Shown: positions 55,656-64,000, numbered from the stretch's first letter. The stretch is 64,000 nt of DNA from Streptomyces sp. R44 (GCF_041053105.1 NZ_CP163444.1:2170001-2234000), one strand, 5' to 3'. Numbers and translations: made by a program. Notes: generated from the sequence alone by a model not told the origin.

Positions 55656-56408
55656 ATGGCTCAGGAGACTTCAGGACGGCTGCCGGACCGGGTGTGCGTG
55701 ATCACGGGCGCGGCGAGCGGAATCGGCCGGGCGACGGCGGAACGCTTCGTACGGGAGGGCGCGCGGGTGGTGGCCACGGACATCGACGCGGACCGCCTCG
55801 CGGGGGTGGCCGGAGTGACCCCGGTGGTCGGGGACGTCTCCCGGGAGGAGGACGCCCGGAGGATGATCGACACGGCGGTGGAACGCTTCGGACGGCTGGA
55901 CGTGCTGGTGGCGAACGCCGGTGTGATCCCGCTGCTCTCCGTCACGGAGGCCGAGGCGGCGGACTTCGACCGGGTGATGGCCGTCGACGGCCGGGGCATG
56001 TTCCTGACCTGCAAGTACGCGATCGAGGCCATGCTCGTCACGGGTGGCGGGGCCATCGTGTGCACCTCGTCGATCTCGGGCGTGGCCGGGCAGGCGCGGC
56101 AGGCGGTGTACGGCCCGGCGAAGTTCGTCGCGACCGGCCTGACGAAGCACCTGGCGGTGGAGTGGGCCGAGCACGGGATCCGGGTCAACGCGGTGGCCCC
56201 CGGCACCATCGAGACCGAACGCGTGGCCGCCGCGCGCGTGGAGCCGGGCGGCCCCGAGTACCTCGCGGAGATCGTCGGGGCGCACCCGATGGGCCGCTTC
56301 GGAACGCCGGAGGAGGTGGCGGCGGCGATCCTGTTCCTGGCGTCGGAGGAGGCGTCCTTCATCACGGGCGCGATCCTGCCGGTGGACGGGGGGTACTTGG
56401 CCCGCTGA
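55656..56408 (+). CDS. short-chain dehydrogenase/reductase
   Basis: This 250-residue classical SDR has TGAASGIG cofactor binding, NAGVIPL, catalytic Ser in CTSSISG and YGPAK, where the usual YxxxK Tyr and Lys are kept. The acidic VATDIDAD after the second strand favours NAD over NADP. It ends GAILPVDGGYLAR. No ribosome-binding site is seen. It is divergent from uvrC, and the large palindromic element follows its stop. Confidence 0.83.
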   Translation: MAQETSGRLPDRVCVITGAASGIGRATAERFVREGARVVATDIDADRLAGVAGVTPVVGDVSREEDARRMIDTAVERFGRLDVLVANAGVIPLLSVTEAEAADFDRVMAVDGRGMFLTCKYAIEAMLVTGGGAIVCTSSISGVAGQARQAVYGPAKFVATGLTKHLAVEWAEHGIRVNAVAPGTIETERVAAARVEPGGPEYLAEIVGAHPMGRFGTPEEVAAAILFLASEEASFITGAILPVDGGYLAR

Positions 56409-56437
56409 GGGGCGCGGGGGGGCCGCGCCCGCTGCCC

Positions 56438-56644
56438 GTGTGGGCAATCGTCCCGCTGGGGCGGGACGGGTGGGCACACGGGACGGCGCCTTCTCGCGGC
56501 GCCTCCGCGTTCCGCGCCTGGACCCGCACCGGATGCGCGGCGCGCACGTGGTGCGGGTCCAGGCTCGGGAGCCTCTGGCGCCGGCAAGGGCGCCGTTCCG
56601 TTGTGCCCACCCGTTCCGCCCCGGCGGAACGCATGCCCACAACG
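56438..56644. repeat. about 210-bp imperfect palindrome with an internal hairpin in each arm
   Basis: The left arm (56438-56530) and right arm (56550-56644) are about 80% complementary around a 19-bp centre. The inner 14 bp (56517-56530 with 56550-56563) pair perfectly. Each arm also holds its own perfect 8-bp hairpin: CGTCCCGC-TGGG-GCGGGACG (56449-56468) and CGTTCCGC-CCCG-GCGGAACG (56612-56631). The two hairpins differ by paired changes that keep base pairing. The element lies between converging genes and could act as a bidirectional terminator. It could also be a dispersed palindromic repeat or MITE-like remnant. No terminal target duplication was evident. Confidence 0.8.
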
Positions 56645-56653
56645 GGGGGGCCG

Positions 56654-57400
56654 TCAGGTGGCGCGGCGGCGCAGGCGCCTCGTCGCCAGGGCCAGGGCCA
56701 CGAGCCCGCCCGCCCCCGCCGCCGCGGAGCCCGCCGCGACACCAGCCCCCTCGTCCGGCCTCGCCGCCGCGTCGTAGCCCCCCGCCGCCCCCTTCCTCGC
56801 ATACGCGGACCCCGGCAGTTTGTCGCCGTACGCCCGGGCGACCCGCTCCCGGTAGGCCGCGAGGCTCGTCCCGTCGCGTCCGACGGCCCGTACCGCGTCC
56901 TCGTCCAGCGGCAGCACCTTCGCCCCCTTCTGGACGTACCAGGCGTCGATCTGCGGCTCCCGGAAGACGAGGCCGCCGCGGCCCATCTCCGCGTACCGGA
57001 TCTCGTCGTCGCCGGTGGCGATGTTCACCACCTGCCAGCCGCCGGACTGCTCGACCGTCCACAGCGAGGCCTTCTGCCCGTCCGAGGCCACGGCCCTGCT
57101 GGCGCGGAACTCGACGCGGGCGACCGGTGCCCCGGGCTTCCCGGCGACGAAGTCCGGGGAGAGGAGCCGCACCGGGACGGACGCGCCGTCGACGCGCGGC
57201 GCGGCCGCGGCGGGGGCGAGGGCCCCGTCGCGGGCGAAGAACCGGGACAGGGTGTCGAGGGTCCCCGGCGCGGAGGCCGCCTGTTCGGGGGTGGGCGCGG
57301 GCGGCGGGCCCCCGGCGGCGGCCGAGGGAAGCGTCCCGAGGGCGACGAGCGCGGCGGCGAGGAGGCCGATGGTCGTGGCGCGTGCGTTCATGGTCGTCAC
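56654..57400 (-). CDS. exported, C-terminally membrane-anchored protein of unknown function
   Basis: This 248-residue protein has an N-terminal signal sequence (TTIGLLAAALVALGTLPSAAAG), an extracellular domain (about 35-205) and a C-terminal hydrophobic helix ending in a positive tail (GAGGLVALALATRRLRRRAT), the topology of a wall-facing membrane anchor without an LPXTG motif. The start is placed at GTG 57400, overlapping the peptidase stop (GTGA); an ATG at 57391 is possible. I do not recognise the domain. Coupling to the secreted cysteine peptidase suggests they work together. Confidence 0.7.
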   Translation of the reverse strand: MTTMNARATTIGLLAAALVALGTLPSAAAGGPPPAPTPEQAASAPGTLDTLSRFFARDGALAPAAAAPRVDGASVPVRLLSPDFVAGKPGAPVARVEFRASRAVASDGQKASLWTVEQSGGWQVVNIATGDDEIRYAEMGRGGLVFREPQIDAWYVQKGAKVLPLDEDAVRAVGRDGTSLAAYRERVARAYGDKLPGSAYARKGAAGGYDAAARPDEGAGVAAGSAAAGAGGLVALALATRRLRRRAT

Positions 57401-57993
57401 GCCCCGATCCGGTAGAGCGAGTGGGTCCAGGAGAAGGAGTTGTTGTTGACGTACCAGGCGTGCGAGGCCCAGTTGTAGCGGTCGCTGGAGGGCCAGGGGT
57501 CGCCCCAGTAGACCCAGCTGTTCGCGTCGTCGTAGCCGTAGATCACGTGCATGTGGCCGCCGCCGCTCGACCACTGGATGCGGGTCTCGACGGGCCGGTC
57601 GGCGTTGATCTCGGTCTGGACGGTCGAGTACCGCAGCCAGCCGTCGACGTACGAGCCGGGGCTGATGCCAGCCCAGCTCAGTCCGGTCTGGACGTTGCCG
57701 AGCGTGGCCTGCCAGTTGGGGCAGTCGTAGCCCTGCTGGCGGTTGAAGGCGGCGTTGCAGAACTGGTTCTGGCTGTAGTTCCGGCCGTACCAGGTGGCGA
57801 TGGTGTTGCCGCTCGCCGCCCAGCACCAGTTGGTCTTCTGCTGGGCCTGCATGGTGATGTTCAGCCGCTTGGTGGCGAGGGCGGAGACCCCCTCCTCCGA
57901 GGGCGCGGCGGACGCGGCGGAGGCCGTGGTCGTGGGGACGAGGAAGAGGGCGGCCGCGGCGAGTGCCGCGAGTTCGGTCAGTCTTCTGCGCAT
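57397..57993 (-). CDS. secreted papain-like (C39-type) cysteine peptidase
   Basis: This 198-residue exported protein has a signal peptide (RRRLTELAALAAAALFLVPTTTASA) and a papain-like fold. The catalytic Cys is in QKTNWCWAASGNTIA, the His in SGGGHMHVIYGYD and the Asp in YWGDPW. Such proteins are annotated as papain-like cysteine protease AvrRpt2-like or C39 family. Extra cysteines (FCNAAF, YDCPNW) could form a disulfide outside the cell. It is coupled to the anchored protein downstream. Confidence 0.82.
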   Translation of the reverse strand: MRRRLTELAALAAAALFLVPTTTASAASAAPSEEGVSALATKRLNITMQAQQKTNWCWAASGNTIATWYGRNYSQNQFCNAAFNRQQGYDCPNWQATLGNVQTGLSWAGISPGSYVDGWLRYSTVQTEINADRPVETRIQWSSGGGHMHVIYGYDDANSWVYWGDPWPSSDRYNWASHAWYVNNNSFSWTHSLYRIGA

Positions 57994-58229
57994 CGCGTTC
58001 CTCCCAGGGTGGGGGGTGGGGATGTGGGGAGTCGGAGGAGCGCGTCCGGACGCTGGTCAGGAGCATCGACCGTTGTCCGGACCGGGTCAACACGCTTCAA
58101 TGCGGGGTGACATCGGACTGTGAACGGTGTGACCCGGGTGTGAACGGACACCCATGGCCCACCTGCCCGCCCACCCCTCGCGGCGCGACGGTCCGTGCCC
58201 CCGTCGTGAACGTTCACCGAGGAGTCCTC
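57994..58229. promoter_or_regulatory. divergent control region with repeated TGTGAMC and a 12-bp palindrome
   Basis: TGTGAAC, TGTGACC and TGTGAAC begin at 58119, 58128 and 58139. A perfect palindrome GTGAACGTTCAC lies at 58206-58217, just before the GAGGAG site of the HTH gene. The shared GTGAAC half-site suggests one regulator, possibly the product of that gene. No further coding region is seen. Confidence 0.45.
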
Positions 58230-59159
58230 GTGAGCCACACCGAGGCCGATCTGGTGCAGTTGCTGCACACCGGCCCCTTCCATCTGGCGCTGCGCACCGC
58301 GCTCGCCGTGCGCGGGCTGCCGCTGCAGCGGGTGCAGCACCATCTCGCGCACCGGGGCGTGAAGGTCGGGGTGACGAGTCTGAGCTACTGGCAGCAGGGC
58401 GCCCGCCGTCCCCAGCGGCCGGAGTCCCTGAAGGCCGTCCGGGCCCTGGAGGAGGTGCTCCAGCTGCCCGGGAACTCGCTGCTGCGGCTCCTGACCGAGG
58501 ACGCGGCCGCCCGCTCCGAGGTGGAGCGCCCGGCGGCCCGCTCGTACCGCTCACTGGTGGAGGCCTCGGGCTCGGTCGAGGAGCTGCTCGCGGGGCTCGA
58601 GTCCCCGACGGACGGCGGGCTGCACACGGTGGGGCACCACGAGCGGGTACGGATCGGGGCGGGGCGGGAGCTGGTGGGGCGCGAGTCGCATCACGTGGTG
58701 CGGGCGCACCGGGACGGTGTGGACCGCTATCTCGCCATCCACCACGGCGACCCGGGCTGCGACCCGTCCCGGGTGGTGGTGCGGGCGGTGGAGAACTGCC
58801 GGACGGGGCGGGTGCGGTGGCACGCCGGGACGGGCGTGCTGGTCGCGGAGCTGCTCTTCGACGTGCGGCTGCGGGCCGGGGACACGTACCTGTTCTCGTA
58901 CGGCTTCGAGGACGGTACGGCGGGGCCGAGCGGGGAGTACGTGCGCGGGTTCAGCTTCGCGGGCGGGCAGTACGTGCTCCAGGTCCGCTTCGACGAGGCG
59001 GCGCTGCCGGTGCGGTGCCGGAGGTTCGCGCAGGCCTCGGCGGGGGCGCCGCGCGGCGGCCGTGCGGAGCTGACCCTGAGCGGCCGGCACCGCACGGTGC
59101 ACCTCGTGGAGCAGGGGGTGCGCCCGGGGATCCTGGGGATCGACTGGGACTGGGCGTGA
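58230..59159 (+). CDS. XRE-like HTH protein of unknown function, 309 residues
   Basis: The N-terminus (about 15-90) contains a probable helix-turn-helix, LPLQRVQHHLAHRGVKVGVTSLSYWQQGARRPQRPESLKAVRALEEVLQLP. The rest (about 120-309) is beta-rich, with HHVVRAHRDGVDRYLAIHHGDPG and YLFSYGFEDGTAG, and ends LGIDWDWA. I do not recognise the C-terminal domain. The GTG at 58230 follows GAGGAG at five bases, which fixes the start. A perfect GTGAACGTTCAC palindrome precedes it, suggesting autoregulation. It looks like a conserved streptomycete family. Confidence 0.75.
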   Translation: MSHTEADLVQLLHTGPFHLALRTALAVRGLPLQRVQHHLAHRGVKVGVTSLSYWQQGARRPQRPESLKAVRALEEVLQLPGNSLLRLLTEDAAARSEVERPAARSYRSLVEASGSVEELLAGLESPTDGGLHTVGHHERVRIGAGRELVGRESHHVVRAHRDGVDRYLAIHHGDPGCDPSRVVVRAVENCRTGRVRWHAGTGVLVAELLFDVRLRAGDTYLFSYGFEDGTAGPSGEYVRGFSFAGGQYVLQVRFDEAALPVRCRRFAQASAGAPRGGRAELTLSGRHRTVHLVEQGVRPGILGIDWDWA

Positions 59160-59162
59160 GTC

Positions 59163-59588
59163 TCAGGCCCCGGGGCCTGCGACCAGCTTGCCGTCCTCGA
59201 CGCGGATCGGGACCTCGGGGAGCGGGACGGTGGCGGGGCCCTGGATCGCCTTGCCGGTCGTCACGTCGAAGCGGCTGCCGTGGCAGGGACAGTTGCCCTC
59301 GTTCTCCTCGACCTTGTCGAGGACGCAGCCGGCGTGCGTGCACTGGGCGCTGAAGGCCTTGTACTGGCCCTTGGCGGGGCAGCTCACGACGAGCCGCTGC
59401 TCGCGGTAGAGCTTGGAACCGCCGACCGGGATCTCGTCCGGGGCGCCGAGCGGGACCGGGGCGGTCGGGGTCGGGACCTCGGCGTGGCCGAGCTTGGACT
59501 CGGTGGAGCAGGCGGCGACTCCCAGCCCGGCGGCTCCGGCGAGGGCCGCGCCTTTCAGTACGGTGCGGCGGCTGGACTGGCCGGACAT
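59163..59588 (-). CDS. Tat-exported Rieske 2Fe-2S lipoprotein
   Basis: This 141-residue protein has a twin-arginine signal with a lipobox (SRRTVLKGAALAGAAGLGVAAC) and a Rieske domain. The ligands are in QCTHAGCVL and CPCHGSRFD. It would be a lipid-anchored electron carrier on the outer face of the membrane. Its partner oxidase is not in view. A perfect 16-bp palindrome CAGGCCCCGGGGCCTG (59164-59179) covers its last codons and may end both this gene and the converging HTH gene. Confidence 0.88.
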   Translation of the reverse strand: MSGQSSRRTVLKGAALAGAAGLGVAACSTESKLGHAEVPTPTAPVPLGAPDEIPVGGSKLYREQRLVVSCPAKGQYKAFSAQCTHAGCVLDKVEENEGNCPCHGSRFDVTTGKAIQGPATVPLPEVPIRVEDGKLVAGPGA

Positions 59589-59752
59589 GAGCGCTCCACG
59601 GTGAGATCGGGGACAAGACACCCCATGGGTGACCGACCCGACGATACCGGCGCCCCCTCCCGCCCTGTCGGCCGGGCCTGACCTGGGAGGTCCTCCCCGG
59701 GCCCGGGGTGGGGACGCGGGCAGGACCCCCTGTCGGGGGCCCTGCCCGGACC

Positions 59753-62700
59753 TCACGCCTTGCGGGTGCGGGTCGTCGCCTTCTTCGCGGCGGCCTTGGT
59801 GGCCGTGGCGGCCTTCTTCGCGGGGGCCACCGCCTTGGTCGCGGTCTTCTTGGCGGGGGCCTTCGCCGCCACCGTCTTCGCCGCCGGCTTCTTCGCCGCC
59901 GCCTTCTTCGAACCGCGGGCCGCCGGGATCGTCCCCGCGGCGTCGCTGATCCGCTCGGCGCCGAGGATCTCGCGGAGGAACTTGCCGGTGTGGCTCGCCG
60001 GGACCGAGGCGACCTCCTCGGGCGTGCCCTCGGCGACGACCAGACCGCCGCCGCTGCCGCCCTCCGGGCCCATGTCGATGACCCAGTCCGCGGTCTTGAT
60101 GACATCGAGGTTGTGCTCGATGACGATCACCGAGTTCCCCTTGTCGACCAGGTTGGACAGGACCTTGATCAGCTTCGAGATGTCCTCGAAGTGGAGACCG
60201 GTGGTCGGCTCGTCGAGGACGTACACGGTGCGGCCCGTCGAGCGCTTCTGGAGCTCGGAGGCGAGCTTCACGCGCTGCGCCTCGCCGCCGGAGAGCGTCG
60301 GCGCGGACTGCCCGAGGCGGACGTAGCCGAGTCCGACCTCGTTGAGCGTGCGCAGGTGCCGGGCGATCGTCGGGACGGCCTCGAAGAAGTCGAGGGCCTC
60401 CTCGATCGGCATGTTCAGGACCTCGGCGATGGACTTGCCCTTGTAGTGGACCTCCAGGGTCTCCCGGTTGTACCGGTCGCCGTGGCAGACCTCGCACGGG
60501 ACGTAGACGTCCGGGAGGAAGTTCATCTCGATCTTGATCGTGCCGTCGCCGGAGCAGTTCTCGCAGCGGCCGCCCTTGACGTTGAAGGAGAAGCGGCCGG
60601 GCAGGTAGCCCCGGACCTTGGCCTCCATCGTCTCGGCGAAGAGCTTGCGGACGTGGTCGAAGACGCCGGTGTACGTCGCCGGGTTCGACCGCGGGGTGCG
60701 GCCGATCGGGGACTGGTCGACGTGCACGACCTTGTCGACTAGCTCGTCGCCGTCCACGCGCGTGTGCCGTCCGGGCACCGACTTGGCGCCGTTCAGCTCG
60801 CGCGCCAGGTGGGTGTAGAGGATGTCGTTGACCAGGGTCGACTTGCCGGAGCCGGAGACGCCGGTGACGGCGGTGAGGACGCCCAGCGGGAAGGAGACGT
60901 CGATGTCCCGCAGGTTGTTCTCGCGGGCGCCGTGCACGGTGAGCGCACGTCCGGGGTCCGCCGGGCGGCGGATGTCCGGGGTGGCGATCGCCTTGCGGCC
61001 GGACAGGTACTGCCCGGTCATCGACTCCTTGTTGGCGAGGAGCTCCTTCAGGGAGCCGGAGTGGACGACCTTGCCGCCGTGCTCGCCGGCGCCGGGGCCG
61101 ATGTCGACGACCCAGTCGGCGACCTTGATGGTGTCCTCGTCGTGCTCGACGACGATGAGCGTGTTGCCCATGTCCCGGAGCCGGACCAGGGTCTCGATGA
61201 GCCGGTGGTTGTCGCGCTGGTGGAGGCCGATGGACGGCTCGTCGAGCACGTAGAGCACGCCGACCAGGCCGGAGCCGATCTGGGTGGCGAGCCGGATGCG
61301 CTGGGCCTCGCCGCCGGAGAGCGTGCCGGCCGCCCGGTTGAGCGAGAGGTAGTCCAGGCCGACGTCGACGAGGAAGCGCAGCCGCTCGTTGACCTCCTTG
61401 AGGACCCGCTCGGCGATCTTCTTGTCACGGGCGTTGAGCGTGAGGCGGGAGAGGAACTCGGCGCAGTCGCTGATCGACATCGCGGAGACCTCGGCGATGG
61501 ACCGGTCCATGACCGTGACCGCGAGGACGATCGGCTTGAGGCGGGAGCCCTCGCAGGTGGGGCAGGGCACCTCGCGCATGTAGCCCTCGAAGCGCTCGCG
61601 GCTGGAGTCGCTCTCGGCCTCGGTGTGGCGCCGCTTGACGAAGGAGACGGCGCCCTCGAAGGCCGGGGTGGTGTACGCCCGCTCGCGGCCGTACCGGTTC
61701 CGGTAGCGGACCTCGACCTGGGTCTTGTGGCCGTGCATCAGGGCCTTCTTGGCGCGCTGCGGCAGCCCGGCGTACGGGATGTCCGTGCGGAAGCCGAGGG
61801 CCTGGGAGAGTCCGCCGATGAGCCGGCCGAAGTACTCCTTGGTGTGGCCGTGCGACCAGGGGTGGATGGCGCCCTCGTCGAGGGACTTCTCCTCGTCGGG
61901 GACGATCAGCTCCGGGTCGACCTCCATGCGGGTGCCGATGCCGGTGCAGTCGGGGCAGGCGCCGAAGGGCGAGTTGAAGGAGAAGGAGCGCGGCTCCAGC
62001 TCCTCGAAGGAGAGGTCGTCGTACGGGCAGTAGAGGTGCTCCGAGTACATCCGCTCGCGCTCGGGGTCGTCCTCGGCGAGGTCGACGAAGTCGAGCACGA
62101 CCATGCCGCCGGAGAGTCCCAGCGCGGTCTCGACGGAGTCGGTGAGCCGGCGCTTGGCGCTGTCCTTCACGGTGAGGCGGTCGACGACCACCTCGATCGT
62201 GTGCTTCTCCTGCTTCTTCAGCGTCGGAGGTTCGCTCAGCTGGATGGTCACGCCGTCCACGCGGGCGCGGCTGTAGCCCTTCGTCTGCAGGTCGGCGAAG
62301 AGGTCGACGAACTCGCCCTTCCGCTCGCGCACGAGCGGGGAGAGCACCTGGAAGCGGCTGCCCTCGGGGAGCTCCAGGACCTTGTCGACGATGGCCTGCG
62401 GCGACTGGCGGGAGATGGGGCGGCGGCACTCGGGACAGTGCGGCTTGCCGATGCGGGCGAAGAGCAGGCGGAGGTAGTCGTAGACCTCCGTGATGGTGCC
62501 GACCGTCGAGCGCGGGTTGCGCGAGGTCGACTTCTGGTCGATGGAGACGGCGGGCGACAGACCTTCGATGAAGTCGACGTCCGGCTTGTCCATCTGGCCG
62601 AGGAACTGCCGGGCGTACGAGGAGAGCGACTCGACGTACCGGCGCTGCCCCTCGGCGAAGATCGTGTCGAACGCGAGGGAGGACTTGCCCGACCCCGAGA

Positions 62701-62797
62701 GCCCGGTGAAGACGATGAGGGAGTCACGCGGGAGGTCGAGCGAGACGTTCTTGAGGTTGTGCTCGCGAGCGCCACGGACGATGAGACGGTCGGCCAC
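59753..62797 (-). CDS. uvrA: excinuclease ABC subunit A with Lys/Ala-rich C-terminal tail
   Basis: This 1014-residue UvrA finds DNA damage in excision repair. It has two ABC modules (Walker [10 protein letters not shown] and GVSGSGKST, signatures LSGGEAQRI and LSGGEAQRV) and zinc fingers ([20 protein letters not shown] with CEVCHG). The last 60 or so residues are a low-complexity Lys/Ala/Pro/Thr tail ([30 protein letters not shown]), like actinobacterial histone-like proteins. The GTG at 62797 gives the usual [16 protein letters not shown] start. No clear LexA box is visible upstream. Confidence 0.95.
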   Translation of the reverse strand: MADRLIVRGAREHNLKNVSLDLPRDSLIVFTGLSGSGKSSLAFDTIFAEGQRRYVESLSSYARQFLGQMDKPDVDFIEGLSPAVSIDQKSTSRNPRSTVGTITEVYDYLRLLFARIGKPHCPECRRPISRQSPQAIVDKVLELPEGSRFQVLSPLVRERKGEFVDLFADLQTKGYSRARVDGVTIQLSEPPTLKKQEKHTIEVVVDRLTVKDSAKRRLTDSVETALGLSGGMVVLDFVDLAEDDPERERMYSEHLYCPYDDLSFEELEPRSFSFNSPFGACPDCTGIGTRMEVDPELIVPDEEKSLDEGAIHPWSHGHTKEYFGRLIGGLSQALGFRTDIPYAGLPQRAKKALMHGHKTQVEVRYRNRYGRERAYTTPAFEGAVSFVKRRHTEAESDSSRERFEGYMREVPCPTCEGSRLKPIVLAVTVMDRSIAEVSAMSISDCAEFLSRLTLNARDKKIAERVLKEVNERLRFLVDVGLDYLSLNRAAGTLSGGEAQRIRLATQIGSGLVGVLYVLDEPSIGLHQRDNHRLIETLVRLRDMGNTLIVVEHDEDTIKVADWVVDIGPGAGEHGGKVVHSGSLKELLANKESMTGQYLSGRKAIATPDIRRPADPGRALTVHGARENNLRDIDVSFPLGVLTAVTGVSGSGKSTLVNDILYTHLARELNGAKSVPGRHTRVDGDELVDKVVHVDQSPIGRTPRSNPATYTGVFDHVRKLFAETMEAKVRGYLPGRFSFNVKGGRCENCSGDGTIKIEMNFLPDVYVPCEVCHGDRYNRETLEVHYKGKSIAEVLNMPIEEALDFFEAVPTIARHLRTLNEVGLGYVRLGQSAPTLSGGEAQRVKLASELQKRSTGRTVYVLDEPTTGLHFEDISKLIKVLSNLVDKGNSVIVIEHNLDVIKTADWVIDMGPEGGSGGGLVVAEGTPEEVASVPASHTGKFLREILGAERISDAAGTIPAARGSKKAAAKKPAAKTVAAKAPAKKTATKAVAPAKKAATATKAAAKKATTRTRKA

Positions 62798-62940
62798 GCC
62801 GGTCCGCACCTTTCTTGAGAGAGCGGATGTGCCTGACACACCCAACAACCAAGGATGCCGGATGCTTCCGTCGAGCCTATAGCACGCACATTCGATTTCC
62901 GTCCGCACCGAGACCGCTTCACCCGAATGAGTGGCGGCGC

Positions 62941-62946
62941 TAGGGT
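62941..62946 (+). promoter_or_regulatory. -10 hexamer of a leaderless gene
   Basis: TAGGGT ends seven bases before the ATG at 62954, with no Shine-Dalgarno sequence. Confidence 0.5.
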
Positions 62947-62953
62947 CGGCGCC

Positions 62954-63643
62954 ATGATCGACCACGAAATCGACCTTGCCTCCGTACGCGAGGCGACCGA
63001 GCGGCTGCTGACCGCGGCCGCCTCATGGGACAACGCGGCGACGGCCGAGCCGTCACGGCTTCCCGGCTGGACGCGCGGCCACGTGCTCGCCCACGTCGCC
63101 CGTAACGCCGACGCTCTGGTCAACGTCCTCCAGGGCCGTCCCATGTACGCCGACGCCGCCACCCGCGACGCCGACATCGAGCGCGACGCCGCCCGCCCGC
63201 TCGACGTCCACCTCGCCGACCTGCGCGAGTCCGCCGACCGCTTCCAGGCCGTGGGTGCCGAGCCCGCCGACTGGAGCCGCACGGTCGAGCTCCGCAACGG
63301 GGTCACCGACAGCGCCTCCCGGATCCCCTTCCGCCGCTGGGTGGAGGTCGCCCTCCATCACGTCGACCTCGGCGTCGGCTACGAGCTGGAGGACCTGCCC
63401 GAGGAGTTCGTGCAGCGCGAGATCGACTTCCTGACGGAGCGGTTCACCGGCAACGCGGCCGTGCCGCCGACCCGGGTCCTGACCGAGGACGGCGCGGGCA
63501 GCTGGACCACCGGCTCCGCGGAGGGCTCCGAGGTGACCGTGAGCGGCCCCGCCCCCGAGCTCCTCGGCTGGCTCGCCGGCCGTCGCGACGGCTCCGCCCT
63601 GAAGGTCGCGGGCGGCTCCCTGCCGGAGCTTCCGCCGCTGTAG
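62954..63643 (+). CDS. maleylpyruvate isomerase-family, mycothiol-dependent-type protein
   Basis: This 229-residue DinB-like protein has an N-terminal four-helix bundle with the metal-binding histidine in [20 protein letters not shown] and the later [15 protein letters not shown], the usual metal triad. A C-terminal SCP2-like domain (about 165-229) ends in [10 protein letters not shown]. Family members use mycothiol, the actinobacterial thiol. The reaction is not known for this member. A leaderless start is likely. Confidence 0.85.
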   Translation: MIDHEIDLASVREATERLLTAAASWDNAATAEPSRLPGWTRGHVLAHVARNADALVNVLQGRPMYADAATRDADIERDAARPLDVHLADLRESADRFQAVGAEPADWSRTVELRNGVTDSASRIPFRRWVEVALHHVDLGVGYELEDLPEEFVQREIDFLTERFTGNAAVPPTRVLTEDGAGSWTTGSAEGSEVTVSGPAPELLGWLAGRRDGSALKVAGGSLPELPPL

Positions 63644-63666
63644 CCGCCACTGTCACTCCCCGGGGC

Positions 63667-63672
63667 TAGTCT
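63667..63672 (+). promoter_or_regulatory. -10 hexamer of the MBL hydrolase gene
   Basis: TAGTCT ends six bases before the ATG at 63679. GAGG is too close to the start to act as a ribosome-binding site. Confidence 0.45.
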
Positions 63673-63678
63673 GAGGCC

Positions 63679-64000
63679 ATGACGTACAGCGGAGTGGTGA
63701 AGGTCGGCGGCGCGGCGGACGTGCACGAGCTCACGGACCTGATGATCTCGAAGGTCGCGGTCGGCCCGATGGACAACAACGCGTATCTGCTGCGCTGCCG
63801 GGCGACCGGCGAGCAGCTGCTGATCGACGCGGCCAACGAGGCCGGGACGCTGCTCACGCTGATCGGTGACGACGGCATCACGGCCGTCGTCACCACCCAC
63901 CGGCACGGCGACCACTGGCAGGCCCTGGAGGAGGTCGTCGCCGCGACCGGCGCCACGACGTACGCGGGCGCGTACGACGCGGAGGGCATCCCGGTCCCGA
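63679..64000 (+). CDS. MBL-fold metallo-hydrolase, C-terminus cut by window edge
   Basis: The visible 107 residues show the metallo-beta-lactamase fold: a leading beta-sheet (MDNNAYLLRCRATGEQLLIDAAN) and the zinc motif HRHGDH in VTTHRHGDHWQALEEV. The family includes glyoxalase II-like thiol-ester hydrolases. It follows the mycothiol-dependent-type gene by 35 bp in the same direction, but has its own promoter-like hexamer. The frame is still open at the window end. Confidence 0.85.
   Translation, partial: MTYSGVVKVGGAADVHELTDLMISKVAVGPMDNNAYLLRCRATGEQLLIDAANEAGTLLTLIGDDGITAVVTTHRHGDHWQALEEVVAATGATTYAGAYDAEGIPVP

Noticed and set aside
58119..58145. PHO box upstream of the cysteine peptidase or HTH gene
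   Set aside because: The TGTGAMC units are spaced 9 and 11 bp, not a regular 11 bp, so a PhoP site is not supported.
60764..62818. Plus-strand open frame of nearly 700 codons antisense to uvrA
   Set aside because: Its Val/Leu/Gly/Asp-rich composition is the typical mirror of GC-rich codon use; the minus-strand UvrA is unambiguous.
62798..62953. LexA (SOS) box upstream of uvrA
   Set aside because: CGAAAT and CGAATG-like pieces occur but no GAAC-N4-GTTC dyad is present.

Overview
The window is a contiguous piece of a high-GC actinomycete chromosome, almost certainly Streptomyces. The evidence is strongly GC-biased third codon positions, dense gene packing with ATGA/GTGA stop-start overlaps, WhiA and a mycothiol-dependent-type enzyme, and a core gene order (suf operon, ctaA/ctaB, tkt-tal-zwf-opcA-pgl, pgi, secG-tpiA-pgk-gap, whiA-yvcK-rapZ-uvrC, uvrA) that I recognise from the S. 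coelicolor chromosome. No rRNA or tRNA gene, CRISPR array, IS element, prophage or complete secondary-metabolite cluster is visible.

Layout. (1) 1-6160, niche and catabolism: a 5-dehydro-4-deoxyglucarate dehydratase (cut by the left edge) divergent from uronate dehydrogenase, an AraC regulator, a two-domain TerD protein, and a GntR regulator with an ACC deaminase. Uronate oxidation plus ACC deaminase suggests a plant- or litter-associated life. (2) 6206-12530, secreted phosphate scavenging and stress: a Tat-exported PhoX phosphatase and a secreted nuclease, each preceded by 11-bp direct repeats resembling PhoP boxes, then a monooxygenase-like gene behind a near-perfect SoxR box. (3) 12527-17330: an SDR, dapA and dapD (lysine/diaminopimelate), a TetR-SMR efflux pair behind twin palindromes, and a membrane protein. 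(4) 17407-23954, the Fe-S assembly operon sufR-B-D-Rieske-C-S-U-T, with a SufR box on the start codon of sufR and an iron-box palindrome further upstream. (5) 24124-30468: an ABC exporter, ctaA and ctaB (heme A), and several poorly known genes. (6) 30816-37425, the pentose-phosphate operon tkt-tal-zwf-opcA-pgl. (7) 37448-47301: two PH-domain membrane proteins, pgi, an MFS exporter, a SIS protein, an RbpA-family protein, secG, tpiA, pgk and gap. (8) 47519-57993: a secreted zinc carboxypeptidase, the overlapping operon uvrC-rapZ-yvcK-whiA, an SDR, a roughly 210-bp imperfect palindrome, and a secreted cysteine peptidase overlapping a membrane-anchored partner. (9) 58230-64000: an HTH protein of unknown function, a Rieske lipoprotein, uvrA with a histone-like Lys/Ala tail, a maleylpyruvate-isomerase-like protein, and an MBL hydrolase cut by the right edge.

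Two themes run through the window. First, many genes lack a Shine-Dalgarno sequence and instead carry a TANNNT -10 hexamer about 6-8 nt before the start codon, predicting leaderless transcripts. Second, several operators are readable directly from DNA symmetry (SoxR, SufR, DtxR/DmdR-type iron box, PhoP-type repeats, TetR and GntR palindromes), so much of the window appears wired to redox, iron and phosphate status. The most unusual non-coding feature is the palindromic element at 56438-56644, whose two arms each contain a local hairpin differing by a compensatory base-pair change.
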